Made by a program: the position numbers and the translations under genes. A stretch of 64,000 nt of DNA from Candidatus Saccharibacteria bacterium CG_4_10_14_0_2_um_filter_52_9. Its GTDB lineage: Bacteria; Actinomycetota; Acidimicrobiia; Acidimicrobiales; RAAP-2. Location of the stretch: positions 62,001 to 126,000 of the forward strand of contig CAJCJA010000022.1 of assembly GCA_903970515.1 (NCBI GenBank), read 5' to 3'. This document shows, piece after piece, positions 34,496 to 43,511 of the stretch (positions are counted from its first letter, which is position 1; each line of letters starts with the position of its first letter). Below the pieces are notes generated by a model. The model was given only the letters and a program-made list of their open reading frames with translations. It was not told where the DNA came from and did not search any database.

Positions 34496-34566
34496 ACAAC
34501 TTTGCGACCTAGGCGAATGCTCTGGCGACTGAAGCCAGTCGCGATTTCCGTCAAGGGGAGCGACAC

Positions 34567-35901
34567 GTGAGTCTCGTCCCTCATCGAATCGCGTTACGGG
34601 GACACGTCGTGAGTTGTCGACTCGATCCGCGATTATTCCCATCGAACGAGGCAGTCATCGACATCGACGATGGGCTGGTCGTCGTTGAAGACGGTGTCAT
34701 TGCGGCGGTTGGCCCGTACGACTCAACTCGATTGTCAGTCGATTCGACGACGCACGTTGCGCACTATCCCGGATCCCTGATTTCGCCCGGTTTTGTTGAT
34801 GCGCACGTCCATTACGCCCAAACCCCCATGATCGCGTCGCACGGCACGACGTTGCTCGACTGGCTGACGAGGTACACGTTTCCGAACGAGGAGCGCTTTT
34901 CAGATGTCGCATACGCCCGAGGTGTCGCTAAGTTCTTCTTCGACGAATTACTTCGAAACGGCACGACGAGTGTGCTCGCCTTCTGCACGGTCTTTCGAGA
35001 ATCGACGGACGCGTTCTTCGAAGAAGCTTCGCGGCGCAACATGCGCGTTATCGGCGGGAAAGTACTGATGGACCGCAATGCGCCACCGACTTTGAGCGAC
35101 ACGGTGCAGTCGGGTTACGACGACTCCAAGGCCCTCATCGAGCGATGGCACGGCAAGGGTCGCCTTCGCTACGCCATCACACCGCGTTTTGCCCCGACGA
35201 GTAGTGAAGGACAGTTGCGCTCGGCGGCGACGTTGTGGCGCGAGTTTCCGACCTGCGTGGTGCATTCGCACGTCTCGGAGAACCTTGATGAGGTCAATTG
35301 GGTCCGTACGTTGTTCCCACATCGCTCGGGTTACCTCGACGTCTATGACGACGCCGGCCTTCTCGGGCGTGGGTCAGTTCTCGCGCACGGCGTGCACCTG
35401 ACGAGTGACGAACTTGACCGCGTCGCCGAGACCTCGACGTCGCTCGCTCACTGTCCCACGTCCAACACCTTTCTTGGCAGCGGACTGTTTTCCTTCGACC
35501 GGGTCAACGCTGCGCGCCAACACATCGACGTCGGTTTAGGTACCGACATCGGCGCCGGCACGAGCTTCTCGCTTCTTGCCACCATGGCGGAGGCGTACAA
35601 AGTAGCCGCGTTGACGGAGTCGAGCATGGACGCCTATGAGCTCTTCTACTTGGCAACGCTCGGCGGGGCCCGCGCACTCGGCATTGGGGAGTTCGTTGGC
35701 TCGCTCGAAGTTGGGAAGGAGGCGGACTTCGTGGTGCTTGATCCGCGTTCGAGTCCTTTGCTCGCGTATCGCTCCGAGCGTGTGTCGTCGACCGAGGAAC
35801 AACTCTTTGTGCTCGCCATGATGGGCGACTATCGATCGGTGGCGGCGACGTATATCGCGGGGGAGCTCTCGTACGAGCGCAGTGTCGCATCGAGCGAGTG
35901 A
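34567..35901 (+). CDS. guaD: Guanine deaminase
   Basis: A 444-residue zinc amidohydrolase converting guanine to xanthine and ammonia. PGFVDAHVHYAQTPMIAS carries the HxH metal ligands and the guanine-deaminase context, RFAPTSSEGQL the substrate-binding stretch, VHSHVSE the metal His, CPTSNTFLGSGLF and GLGTDIGAGTSFSLL the catalytic Asp. These motifs separate it from other amidohydrolases such as TrzN/AtzA-type. GTG at 34567 follows AGGGGAG. It forms a likely two-gene unit with the phosphoribosyltransferase 71 bp upstream. Confidence 0.92.
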   Translation: MSLVPHRIALRGHVVSCRLDPRLFPSNEAVIDIDDGLVVVEDGVIAAVGPYDSTRLSVDSTTHVAHYPGSLISPGFVDAHVHYAQTPMIASHGTTLLDWLTRYTFPNEERFSDVAYARGVAKFFFDELLRNGTTSVLAFCTVFRESTDAFFEEASRRNMRVIGGKVLMDRNAPPTLSDTVQSGYDDSKALIERWHGKGRLRYAITPRFAPTSSEGQLRSAATLWREFPTCVVHSHVSENLDEVNWVRTLFPHRSGYLDVYDDAGLLGRGSVLAHGVHLTSDELDRVAETSTSLAHCPTSNTFLGSGLFSFDRVNAARQHIDVGLGTDIGAGTSFSLLATMAEAYKVAALTESSMDAYELFYLATLGGARALGIGEFVGSLEVGKEADFVVLDPRSSPLLAYRSERVSSTEEQLFVLAMMGDYRSVAATYIAGELSYERSVASSE

Positions 35902-35914
35902 CAGCGCCAGCGTG

Positions 35915-35928
35915 CGGCGTTCTCGCCG
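35915..35928 (+). terminator. Small hairpin after guaD
   Basis: CGGCG (35915-35919) pairs with CGCCG (35924-35928) around TTCT, 14 nt after the stop. It is short and lacks a U-tract, so low confidence. Confidence 0.25.
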
Positions 35929-36060
35929 ATTGACGAGCGAAGTCTTGAGTCACCACCCCTGAGGTAGAGTCGGCCCAGCGTGAATCGGTTCGTGGTTGAA
36001 GCAATGTGTCGAGCACGTTGGTGAGGAGACGGTGGTCGTGCCAGTGACGAGGGACCAGCA

Positions 36061-37065
36061 GTGAATTACCTCTCTCAGCACTGGGGCTATCCATGGATTG
36101 GTGCGTTGTTTCTCGTTATCGCCTTGATCCACGAAAAGGGTCTCCGGTCGATGAATCGACGCTCCACGAAGGAGCACGCGCGGCGGCGTCGACGACGGAT
36201 GTGGTTCACCTACGCGGGACTCGTGGTCGCGGCCCTCAGCGTGGTATCGCCGTTGCAATTTTGGGCCATGGAGTACTTCTGGGTTCACATGCTCCAACAC
36301 GTCTCGGTGATGCTCGCGGCTCCCGCCCTCTACATTGCGGGCGCCCCGTTTCTTCCCCTGCTCCACTCCGTACCGGTAAAGGGGCGTCGTCGAATCCTGC
36401 GACGCGTCTTTGCTCCGGGTCGGCGATCGATCTATCGACAAGTGGGTGCATTCCTGCTCTCGCCAATCGTCGCCGTGGGATTTTTCAACCTGATCATGGT
36501 GTTGTGGATGATCCCCAGTCTGTTCAATCCTGTAATGGACAGCACCAGATTGCACATCGGTCTGATGTTGACCACCTTCTTCTTGTCGGGAGTGTTGTTC
36601 TGGCTGCAGATCATCCCCTCCAAACCATTTCGCCCAAAACTCTCGCCCTTCGGCCAGGTGGGAGCGCTGCTCTTCACCAATCTCGTAATGACCATCATCG
36701 CGCTGATCCTCAGTTTCTTTACGTCAGTGCCCTGGTACAGCTTTGGAGCGGCGATGAAAGGAATGGCCAGCATGGTGATGGGCGGTGCGATGCCCACCAT
36801 CACCTTGAGCCGACTCGCCGACCAGCAAATCGGCGCCGCGATCCTGTGGGTTTGTGGGGACTTTTGGTGCTACCCCTCGCTCGTCACCGCGCTGCGAAGG
36901 GCGATGAGTGACGCGAAACGCGACGTACCCGAACAACAAGATTCCTTCTCACGATTACTGCGTTCGCATCGCAACATGAGTGTCGAAGAGTTCCAAGCGG
37001 CGCGATCAGCGAATGCGGTGACTGCGGCACTTGCCGCAATCGAATTCGACGACGATAAGAAATAA
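36061..37065 (+). CDS. ctaG: CtaG-type cytochrome c oxidase assembly protein
   Basis: A 334-residue membrane protein with about seven helices of the caa3_CtaG family, which helps deliver copper to the oxidase CuA/CuB centres in Gram-positive bacteria. VVSPLQFWAMEYFWVHMLQH carries the family's HMLQH pattern, followed by LAAPALYIAGAP; RLADQQIGAAILWVCGDFW matches the conserved late region. The cytoplasmic C-terminal tail of about 60 residues is charged. GTG at 36061 follows GAGGGA. The next gene encodes a SCO-domain fusion, so the two form a copper-insertion module, although no oxidase subunit gene is in the window. Confidence 0.87.
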   Translation: MNYLSQHWGYPWIGALFLVIALIHEKGLRSMNRRSTKEHARRRRRRMWFTYAGLVVAALSVVSPLQFWAMEYFWVHMLQHVSVMLAAPALYIAGAPFLPLLHSVPVKGRRRILRRVFAPGRRSIYRQVGAFLLSPIVAVGFFNLIMVLWMIPSLFNPVMDSTRLHIGLMLTTFFLSGVLFWLQIIPSKPFRPKLSPFGQVGALLFTNLVMTIIALILSFFTSVPWYSFGAAMKGMASMVMGGAMPTITLSRLADQQIGAAILWVCGDFWCYPSLVTALRRAMSDAKRDVPEQQDSFSRLLRSHRNMSVEEFQAARSANAVTAALAAIEFDDDKK

Positions 37066-37092
37066 ATAAGACGCGACCATCTCGTTGTGGCG

Positions 37093-37110
37093 GCGATGCA
37101 ATCACATCGC
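37093..37110 (+). terminator. Short hairpin after ctaG
   Basis: GCGATG (37093-37098) pairs with CATCGC (37105-37110) around a 6-nt loop, 27 nt after the stop. Without a U-tract it is only a weak terminator candidate. Confidence 0.25.
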
Positions 37111-37229
37111 GGATAGGCAAATTGATTCGATTTCTCTCGAAGCCACGCGATCTTCACGAGGTGCCCGCACAGGAGCTCACTCAAAATTCGCGTAGTAACC
37201 TTGCAGCATCATGGTGAGGAACTAGTCCT

Positions 37230-38969
37230 ATGGGAGGAATGACCGAGCGGTCAATTGACTTAGAGAACTACCTCGTCGTCAACTTGTTCAAACATTCTCT
37301 CTTTTCGACGGACATCATTTGGATTTGCATCGTCGCGTTCGTTCTCCTCGTGGGACTGATCGCCACGAAGAAGATATTCACCTTCAACATGCTCGACGCC
37401 GAAGGGGCGGAGCCGCGCGCGCGTACGTACCTGCGCTGGGGATTCGGAGCCATTTGGTTAGTGGACGGAATTCTTCAGTTTCAGTACTCGATGCCGCTCG
37501 GTCTTGGTAACAATGTCGTGCGACCGGCGGCCGCAGGGACGCCTTCGTGGCTTCACTCTTTGATGATCCACGGCGTCAATCTGTGGAACAATCATCCGAT
37601 CTCCCTCGCCGCGGGTGTGGCGTGGTTCCAGGTAGGTCTCGGCCTCGCGCTACTTGTCTCCAAGGGGAAAACGGGGCGATGGGCCGCAGGGCTCTCAGTA
37701 TTCTGGGCCGCGGGAATTTGGCTCATTGGCAATGGCGCAGGTGGCATCTTCGCGAGCGGTGCGACGATTCTGTTCGGTTGGCCCGGCGCCACCCTCATCT
37801 ACGCGGTGGCGGGGTGTTGGCTCGCCGCTGATCCAAGGCGCTTTCATCATGGTTTCTCGTCGTTCACGTTGCGATTCTCTTCCTTGTTGTTGCTGATCGC
37901 CGTCATCTTCCAGAGCCTTCCCGCGGCGGGTTTCTGGCACGGCGGCAATACCAATGCGCTCACCCTCATGACTCGTTCGATGACCAGCGTCGCGCAGCCG
38001 CACACGCTCGCTTGGGTGGTTCGCCAGGGCGGCACGATCAGCGGACGCCTGGGTGGTGGGTTCAACGTGATCGTCATCCTTTGGCTGCTGATAACGGGCG
38101 TCGCTCTCTGGCGATCGGTGAAGGCTCGAACGAACTGGCCGGTGTACTCGTTCGCGATTGGCTGCATGATCCTTTGGGTCGTCGCTCAAGACACCGCGTT
38201 GTTCGGTGGGATATCGACGGACTTCAACTCTCTCTTGCCAATGGCGGTGCTCGGCTTGTGCGCGTTGCCGCGACTGGAAGCGGCGTCCCCGGTGAGGTCA
38301 CGTCTTCGACCGGAGATGACCAGTGGCGTCAGCGCCGTCGTGGCGACGTTCGCGACTGCGATGCTGGTCACGACCATTGTTTCCATGATCGTGACCGTTA
38401 CGATTGCCAAGACCGAGAACACGTTCTTTCTGGCCGGCAACGGGGCGGCGTCGCCCCTCAACACGACCGCGCCTCGATTCACTCTTACCGATCAATTTGA
38501 TCAGCCCTACTCGTTGGGCGAGCATCGCGGCTACGTCACGCTCATCACGTTCCTTGATCCGGTGTGTTGGACGGACTGCCCGTTGCTCGCCAATCAAGTG
38601 GCTCAGGTACGCGCGGATCTCGCGTCGAACGCCAAACTCGATGTCGTCGCGGTCGCGGCCGATCCCTATCACGAGACATTGGGCAACCTACGTCACTTCA
38701 TCGCCATTCATCATTTGGGGAACGTCAAGGATTTCTATTTCGTCACCGGTACGAGAACGCAGACGAGCAAGGTGTGGGCGGATTATGGCATCGGTGTCAC
38801 GATGACGCCGACCGACGCCATGAGCATTCACGACGACTACATGTTCATTGATTCCGCGAAGGGGAAGTTGAAGTGGGTCATCCCCGATGACCCACCCGAC
38901 GCGGCGTCGCTCAATTCCTCCTCGGTCGCTGAGATTTTGTCGTTGCTCGCAACGCAGGGACTGCACTAA
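37230..38969 (+). CDS. Polytopic membrane protein fused to a SCO1/SenC copper domain
   Basis: A 579-residue fusion. Residues 1-395 hold about nine helices with several conserved His (WLHSLMIHGVNLW, FWHGGN, QPHTL); I cannot name this module. Residues 405-579 are a thioredoxin-fold SCO domain outside the membrane: CWTDC with C446 and C450, and H534 in MSIHDDYMFID, the three copper ligands. SCO proteins load CuA of cytochrome oxidase or keep its cysteines reduced. Free-standing SCO proteins have a single anchor, so this fusion is unusual. It lies downstream of ctaG and its TAA overlaps the start of a lipoprotein gene. Confidence 0.85.
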   Translation: MGGMTERSIDLENYLVVNLFKHSLFSTDIIWICIVAFVLLVGLIATKKIFTFNMLDAEGAEPRARTYLRWGFGAIWLVDGILQFQYSMPLGLGNNVVRPAAAGTPSWLHSLMIHGVNLWNNHPISLAAGVAWFQVGLGLALLVSKGKTGRWAAGLSVFWAAGIWLIGNGAGGIFASGATILFGWPGATLIYAVAGCWLAADPRRFHHGFSSFTLRFSSLLLLIAVIFQSLPAAGFWHGGNTNALTLMTRSMTSVAQPHTLAWVVRQGGTISGRLGGGFNVIVILWLLITGVALWRSVKARTNWPVYSFAIGCMILWVVAQDTALFGGISTDFNSLLPMAVLGLCALPRLEAASPVRSRLRPEMTSGVSAVVATFATAMLVTTIVSMIVTVTIAKTENTFFLAGNGAASPLNTTAPRFTLTDQFDQPYSLGEHRGYVTLITFLDPVCWTDCPLLANQVAQVRADLASNAKLDVVAVAADPYHETLGNLRHFIAIHHLGNVKDFYFVTGTRTQTSKVWADYGIGVTMTPTDAMSIHDDYMFIDSAKGKLKWVIPDDPPDAASLNSSSVAEILSLLATQGLH

Positions 38970-39349
38970 TGCGCCAACGCATTGTCGCCACCATCACACT
39001 GGTTGCTGGCGGACTCGCGCTCAGTGCGTGCGGGTCTCCATCGGCGAGTTCACACTTCGTGCCGTCGAAGAACTGTTCGGTGACGGTCACCAATTACGAC
39101 TTGGCGGGGTGCAACCTTTCGCACCGAAACTTGAGCCACGACGATCTTCAGTCCGACGACTTCGAGAACGCGAATCTCTCGGGCGCCAATCTTGACTTCG
39201 CCAACCTTCAAGGGGCGAACGTGAAGGGCGCCAAACTCAAAGGGGTCAAGACCAACGCCTTGACCATTTGCGTGAACGCGGAGTCCGGTCCCTGCACCAA
39301 CGCTGGACTCAATTCAGCGAGTAATGCCGACGAATCGCAGGGCGACTGA
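38969..39349 (+). CDS. Pentapeptide-repeat lipoprotein
   Basis: A 126-residue exported lipoprotein. The signal peptide ends in the lipobox LSAC, with the Cys at residue 21. The mature part has about eight A(D/N)LxX-type pentapeptides (NLSHRNLSHDDLQS, FENANLSGANLDFANLQGAN), which fold as a short right-handed beta helix, flanked by Cys that may form disulfides. The TAATG overlap with the SCO fusion couples the two genes, so it may be an outer accessory of the same copper or oxidase system. No function can be read from the repeats themselves. Confidence 0.83.
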   Translation: MRQRIVATITLVAGGLALSACGSPSASSHFVPSKNCSVTVTNYDLAGCNLSHRNLSHDDLQSDDFENANLSGANLDFANLQGANVKGAKLKGVKTNALTICVNAESGPCTNAGLNSASNADESQGD

Positions 39350-39395
39350 TCGACTGGTGAGGGCGACAGCTACAGCAACTCCGATGAAGTCGCCA

Positions 39396-40487
39396 TCAAA
39401 TGCCGGGCACGGTGGTGGTCGTCGTTGACGTCGTGGTCGTCGTGGTCGTCGTCGGCACGACGTCTGAGGCGGAGCCCGTCCACACGACGGTCCTTACTCC
39501 CAGGGAGTTCTCCACGGACATCGACGATCGCAATGTCTTCATGAGGGCGAGGGCGTGTGCCCCGGCGACGTCGAGGCCGTTGGGTCCTTGTTGACTCAGC
39601 ACCACTTCGTACGTCGGTACGACGATGCCGCCGAGGGTGACGTTGATGGCCATGGACACGCAGCCACCCGACGCCAGTGTGTAGCCCGACTTCACGCCCA
39701 CCACGCCGTCGGTGCCGATGTAGGGGGTGTAGGAACCAAGTTCTCCCGCGACGGGCAGCTGCACCTTCGTGAGTGCGGCGATTTGGTCGATGACCGGTTC
39801 ACTCGTCATGAGGTCGACGGTAATTTTGGCGACATCCTGGGCCGTCGAGAGATCGCTCGGCGATATTCCCGTGAAGTCGGCGTAGTGCGTATGCGCGAGA
39901 CCGAGACTGAGCGCGTCGGCGTTCATCGTCGCAATGAACGTTTTCTGGCTTAGACCGGTTAATTGCACGAGCAGAAGTGCGTAATCGCCAGCCGAGTGCA
40001 CGAAGAGCCCTCGAAGAAGCGTCCCTTCACAGAGCACCTCGCCAAGTCGGATCTTGGCGGTTGACTCCTGGATCGAGAGGTTCTCGTGAAAGAACGCGAC
40101 GTCGGCAGCGTTGACGACCGTGCACGGACCCTTCTGTGCATAGGTGATCGGGAATTGTTGCAGTACAACCCACGCGGTCATGAGCTTCGTCAAGCTCGCG
40201 ATGGGAACGCGGGGTTGATTCGGGGATACCGCCTCGACCGAGAGCGACGGCACGACGACCGCCGCGCTGTCACCCGACGGCCACGCAAACGTCGTCGTCG
40301 TGAGAGTCGTCGTCGTGCCCAACAAGGTGCTCGTGGTCGAGCTAGAGGTGTTAAGGGTCGTGCTTGTCGTTGTCGAGCTCGAACCAGTGGCGCTCGAGTT
40401 GACGAGCAGGGTGCCCATGATGACGAGTGAGACCAATAACGCCAGCACACCTCGCACGGCAACGCGAGGGCGGTGAAGGACTCTCAT
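39396..40487 (-). CDS. S11 (DacA-like) DD-carboxypeptidase homologue with altered motifs
   Basis: A 363-residue exported penicillin-binding-protein-like enzyme. S98-x-x-K101 (ASLTKLMTA) is the acyl-serine motif. The second motif, SxN in active enzymes, reads S165-A-G-D (HSAGDYA), and the third is KSG (GVKSGYT) instead of KTG. A signal anchor at 12-29 is followed by a Ser/Thr-rich linker (31-66), and the C-terminus is a low-complexity Thr tail before PGI. The fold is clear, but loss of the SxN Asn casts doubt on normal carboxypeptidase activity. It may be a weak enzyme or a cell-wall-binding protein. Monocistronic. Confidence 0.82.
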   Translation of the reverse strand: MRVLHRPRVAVRGVLALLVSLVIMGTLLVNSSATGSSSTTTSTTLNTSSSTTSTLLGTTTTLTTTTFAWPSGDSAAVVVPSLSVEAVSPNQPRVPIASLTKLMTAWVVLQQFPITYAQKGPCTVVNAADVAFFHENLSIQESTAKIRLGEVLCEGTLLRGLFVHSAGDYALLLVQLTGLSQKTFIATMNADALSLGLAHTHYADFTGISPSDLSTAQDVAKITVDLMTSEPVIDQIAALTKVQLPVAGELGSYTPYIGTDGVVGVKSGYTLASGGCVSMAINVTLGGIVVPTYEVVLSQQGPNGLDVAGAHALALMKTLRSSMSVENSLGVRTVVWTGSASDVVPTTTTTTTTSTTTTTVPGI

Positions 40488-40591
40488 TTCACTCGAGATT
40501 AATACGTGAGTCGCCGCCCTACTTTGCGGCGGAATCGACGAACATTGTCGTCACCGACGGGAATCGCCCCGCGTTCCTCGAAGTGCGGTGT

Positions 40592-42208
40592 TCAGTCGTC
40601 GTCGGGGAAGCTGAGCGAGCCCTCCTTGGTACCAGTGAGATAGGACACGACACCAGATACCAATAGCAATACGAACGACGCCGAGAGCGCGAGGTTGAGT
40701 CCGTGCGTGAATGCTTGGTACGCCGCCTGGACGACTTTCTTGATGATCTGTTTCACCGCGGCACTCGTTCTGCCACTGAGTCCCTTCTCTTGTGCGTTGA
40801 TCGATCCCGTAGTTACCGCCGCGATGATCTGAGCGCGGAAGGCAACAGGAATGCCAATCGCGGCGAGTCGCGAGACGAGGTTCACCGTCAATTGTCCATT
40901 CACGATCGAGCCCAAGATCGCGACACTCGCGACAGCACCCAACTCGCGACTGGTATTGGTCGCTGACGCCGCCATGCCCGAGTGCGCGGCCGGCAGGCTC
41001 GCCATCGCGGAGTACGTGACCGGGACGACCAAGATGCCAAATCCAATGCCCGCAATGCCCATGGTCCATCCGACGGTCCCGACACCGGCACTGGGACCAA
41101 TAAACACGTCGGTGAGGAGAACGCCCAGCGCCGCGATGAAGCATCCGGTCATCATGGGAACCCTCGTTCCAACGACGCCGACCCAACGTCCCGCGAAGAC
41201 CGCGGCGAGGACCATTCCGCCGAGTAGGGGCAGGAAGTCGACCGCCAAGTTGAAGGCACCCACCGCAGCGACGATTTCTAGGTACAGGGCAACGAAGAAG
41301 AAGATGGAAAAGATCGAGAAATAGCTCGCGAACGCGATGAACGTTGATCCGGCGAACGGGCGACGTCGAAAGAACGAAAGATCGAGCATCGGATTCTTCA
41401 CGCGATGCTCAACGAACACGAAGGCGAACAACGTGAAGAAACTGATTGCGAAGAGCGCGATGATGCCGCCCGATATGTATCCAGTGGTCTCACCTTGGAT
41501 GGTCGCGAACGTCGCGCAACCCAACACGATGGCGGCCAGGATGAAACCACCGAAGTCAGGTCGGGATCGCGTCGGGTCAGAACTCTCAGGCAATGTCGCT
41601 CCGGCGGCGATCAACGCGAGAATGCCGAAGAAGAGATTGGCCCAAAACACCGCTCGCCAAGAATAAATCCCGACGAGCGTCGCACCGATGACCGGACCCA
41701 TCGCGAGTGCGAGTCCCGACACGGCGGCCCACGCGCCAAGGGCCCGAGCGCGCTGACGAGGATCGGGGTAGATGTGGCGAATCATCGACAAGGTGCTCGG
41801 CTCTGACGCGGCGGCGCCAATACCCATGACCACTCGTCCAATCACCAACATCGGTGCCGAGGTCGCCACCGCGCACACGACCGATCCACCGCAAAAGATT
41901 GCGACACCAATCAGCATGACCCGCTTGCGCCCGTAGTTGTCGCCCAGCGATCCACAAATCAACATGAGACTCGCGAAGGCCAAGGCGTAGCCGCCGACGA
42001 TCCACTGCAAATTCGAAATCCCCGCATGAAGCGATGATTGGACGTTCGATAAGACGGCGCTGATGAGTGTGTTGTCGATGAACGTCAAGAACAAGATTGC
42101 GAGCAGCGCACTGAAGCCGAAGTGCGTGGTGAAACCGCGCCACTTCTCCGCGATAAACGTTCCTTCCGGTGAACGTGTCGATGTACCTGAACTTCGCAGG
42201 CTACTCAT
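40592..42208 (-). CDS. MFS drug exporter, DHA2 (EmrB/QacA) type
   Basis: A 538-residue proton-driven exporter with about 14 helices. The motif D1 region FIDNTLISAVL in helix 1, GSLGDNYGRKRVMLIG (motif A) after helix 2, and GPVIGATLVGIYSWRAVFWAN (motif C) in helix 5 are all clear. Such proteins export drugs, dyes, lipids or secondary metabolites. GAGGG precedes ATG at 42208. No regulator gene adjoins it. The neocarzinostatin-like gene lies upstream on the same strand 121 bp away, but that does not prove cotranscription. Confidence 0.9.
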   Translation of the reverse strand: MSSLRSSGTSTRSPEGTFIAEKWRGFTTHFGFSALLAILFLTFIDNTLISAVLSNVQSSLHAGISNLQWIVGGYALAFASLMLICGSLGDNYGRKRVMLIGVAIFCGGSVVCAVATSAPMLVIGRVVMGIGAAASEPSTLSMIRHIYPDPRQRARALGAWAAVSGLALAMGPVIGATLVGIYSWRAVFWANLFFGILALIAAGATLPESSDPTRSRPDFGGFILAAIVLGCATFATIQGETTGYISGGIIALFAISFFTLFAFVFVEHRVKNPMLDLSFFRRRPFAGSTFIAFASYFSIFSIFFFVALYLEIVAAVGAFNLAVDFLPLLGGMVLAAVFAGRWVGVVGTRVPMMTGCFIAALGVLLTDVFIGPSAGVGTVGWTMGIAGIGFGILVVPVTYSAMASLPAAHSGMAASATNTSRELGAVASVAILGSIVNGQLTVNLVSRLAAIGIPVAFRAQIIAAVTTGSINAQEKGLSGRTSAAVKQIIKKVVQAAYQAFTHGLNLALSASFVLLLVSGVVSYLTGTKEGSLSFPDDD

Positions 42209-42329
42209 GCGATCCCTCGAACAAAATCGGTGACATGTCTGTGATTCCTACTCTTCACTCGTCGTGGCACCGCGCAACTCCTAGTCAGCTCGTCGACCGA
42301 GAGGTGCGCGGTGTTTCGACGCGTGCGAA

Positions 42330-42755
42330 TTACTTGAACTTGATGGGGAACGACGCGGAGTCGCCGCCACTCGCGTTGCCCACGCTGACGTCGCAACTTG
42401 CCAGATTGGCGGTCGCGGTACCGCACTTGCCATTGCCGATCGTGCCGGTAAGCACCTTGAATTTGGTGGGAGCAAGTACGCCCTTTGCAGAGATGGTGGC
42501 TGGTGTCGCGCCGAGTTCGTTGCACTGGCCGCCGCCCTTCGCCTTCACGAGACACTCAACGACGTAGACGGAGTCGCCCTTCTTGAATCCGGTTCCCGAT
42601 ACCTTCACTGTCTCGCCGTTTTTCAAGTTCGTCGATGGTGTCACCGTCAACTTCGGTCCGCTCGACGCACCCGCGCTCAAGACGCCACCCGTCGTTGCGA
42701 GAAGCATCGCAGTGAGCACGCCCGCGCTAATTCGTAGCGCTATTGATTTCGTCAT
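42330..42755 (-). CDS. Secreted neocarzinostatin-fold protein
   Basis: A 141-residue exported protein. ATG at 42755 follows GGGAGG and opens a signal peptide (RISAGVLTAMLLATTGG). The mature 105 residues match the immunoglobulin-like fold of neocarzinostatin-type apoproteins: LTVTPSTNLKNGETVKVSG, YVVECLVK with the first Cys, GQCNELGA, GNGKCGTATA and ASCDVSVGNASGGDS with the second disulfide. Chromoprotein members carry enediyne antibiotics, but most homologues in actinobacteria have no enediyne cluster, and none is seen here. Its real role is unknown. It lies near a DHA2 exporter. Confidence 0.8.
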   Translation of the reverse strand: MTKSIALRISAGVLTAMLLATTGGVLSAGASSGPKLTVTPSTNLKNGETVKVSGTGFKKGDSVYVVECLVKAKGGGQCNELGATPATISAKGVLAPTKFKVLTGTIGNGKCGTATANLASCDVSVGNASGGDSASFPIKFK

Positions 42756-43072
42756 TTCATAACCTCCCGATAGATGCCACTGAATACTTAGTTGTTGCCG
42801 TGTCCAACCCCTCAAAAATTTAGACGGTGCTCACTATCGCGCCAAGGTATCTCACTTACATCGACGCAGTGCGAGTCAAGCGAAGACCCACAACATCGAA
42901 GACGCCGCGTCACTCAAAGGGTTCGTTTCCATGGTAACGGTGAAAGAATTTCATCGTGTGTGCGACTAAGGATTCTCTCAGTTGCTGAGTAATTTTTTAA
43001 CGTGATACGTGATGACAACGCGCGTCGAAGTGCGTTGTCATTGCAGTGATGTCGCTACTACCAGCGAACGAT
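42756..43072. other. Intergenic region between neocarzinostatin-like and YbjQ genes
   Basis: About 320 bp. The part next to 42755 should hold the promoter of the secreted protein. CTCAG-TTG-CTGAG near 42977-42989 precedes a T-run and could terminate plus-strand transcription. The hairpin at 43012-43041 follows the YbjQ gene. No gene is supported. Confidence 0.4.
43012..43041 (-). terminator. Hairpin after the YbjQ gene
   Basis: ATGACAACGC (43012-43021) and GCGTTGTCAT (43032-43041) are perfect 10-nt complements around a 10-nt loop, 32 nt past the stop on the minus strand. Confidence 0.5.
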
Positions 43073-43393
43073 CTACAGCTCCTCGGCGACGACGGCTGTG
43101 CCGTAGGCGAGAATCTCCTGGAACGTATTCTGCAGTTCATTGGAGTCGTAGCGCACGGCGAGTACCGCGTTTGCGCCCAGCGCTTCGGCGGCTTCCTTTA
43201 GGCGCGTCAGCGCCTCCTCACGAGCTTCTTGGAGTTGGCGAGTGAGACCGCGAAGTTCACCACCGCCCAGTGCTTTGAGTGACGCACCAAGTTGTGCGCC
43301 CACGTTTCGCGTTCGGACGGTCAATCCATTGACTTCGCCAAGAACCTTCGTAATTTTGTAGCCAGGCAGGTCGTTAGTGGTGACGATCAACAT
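43073..43393 (-). CDS. YbjQ/UPF0145 family protein
   Basis: A 106-residue protein of the YbjQ family (DUF74): LPGYKITKVLGEVNGLTVRTR at the N-terminus, REEALTRLKEAAEALGANAVLAVRYDS and a C-terminal YGTAVV. Family members form pentamers and have been linked to metal or heme binding, without a proven function. GGAGG sits 8 nt before ATG. It stands alone, divergent from the secreted protein gene. Confidence 0.9.
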   Translation of the reverse strand: MLIVTTNDLPGYKITKVLGEVNGLTVRTRNVGAQLGASLKALGGGELRGLTRQLQEAREEALTRLKEAAEALGANAVLAVRYDSNELQNTFQEILAYGTAVVAEEL

Positions 43394-43511
43394 TTGTATT
43401 CCTCCATTGTCGTCCTAACACTACGTCGTGAGAGGTTCGTCACCATAGGTGAATCTGCTTCCACTCTCGCTTTTCGTGTTCATTCGGGCATCGCTTAAGG
43501 TGGTGCACGGA

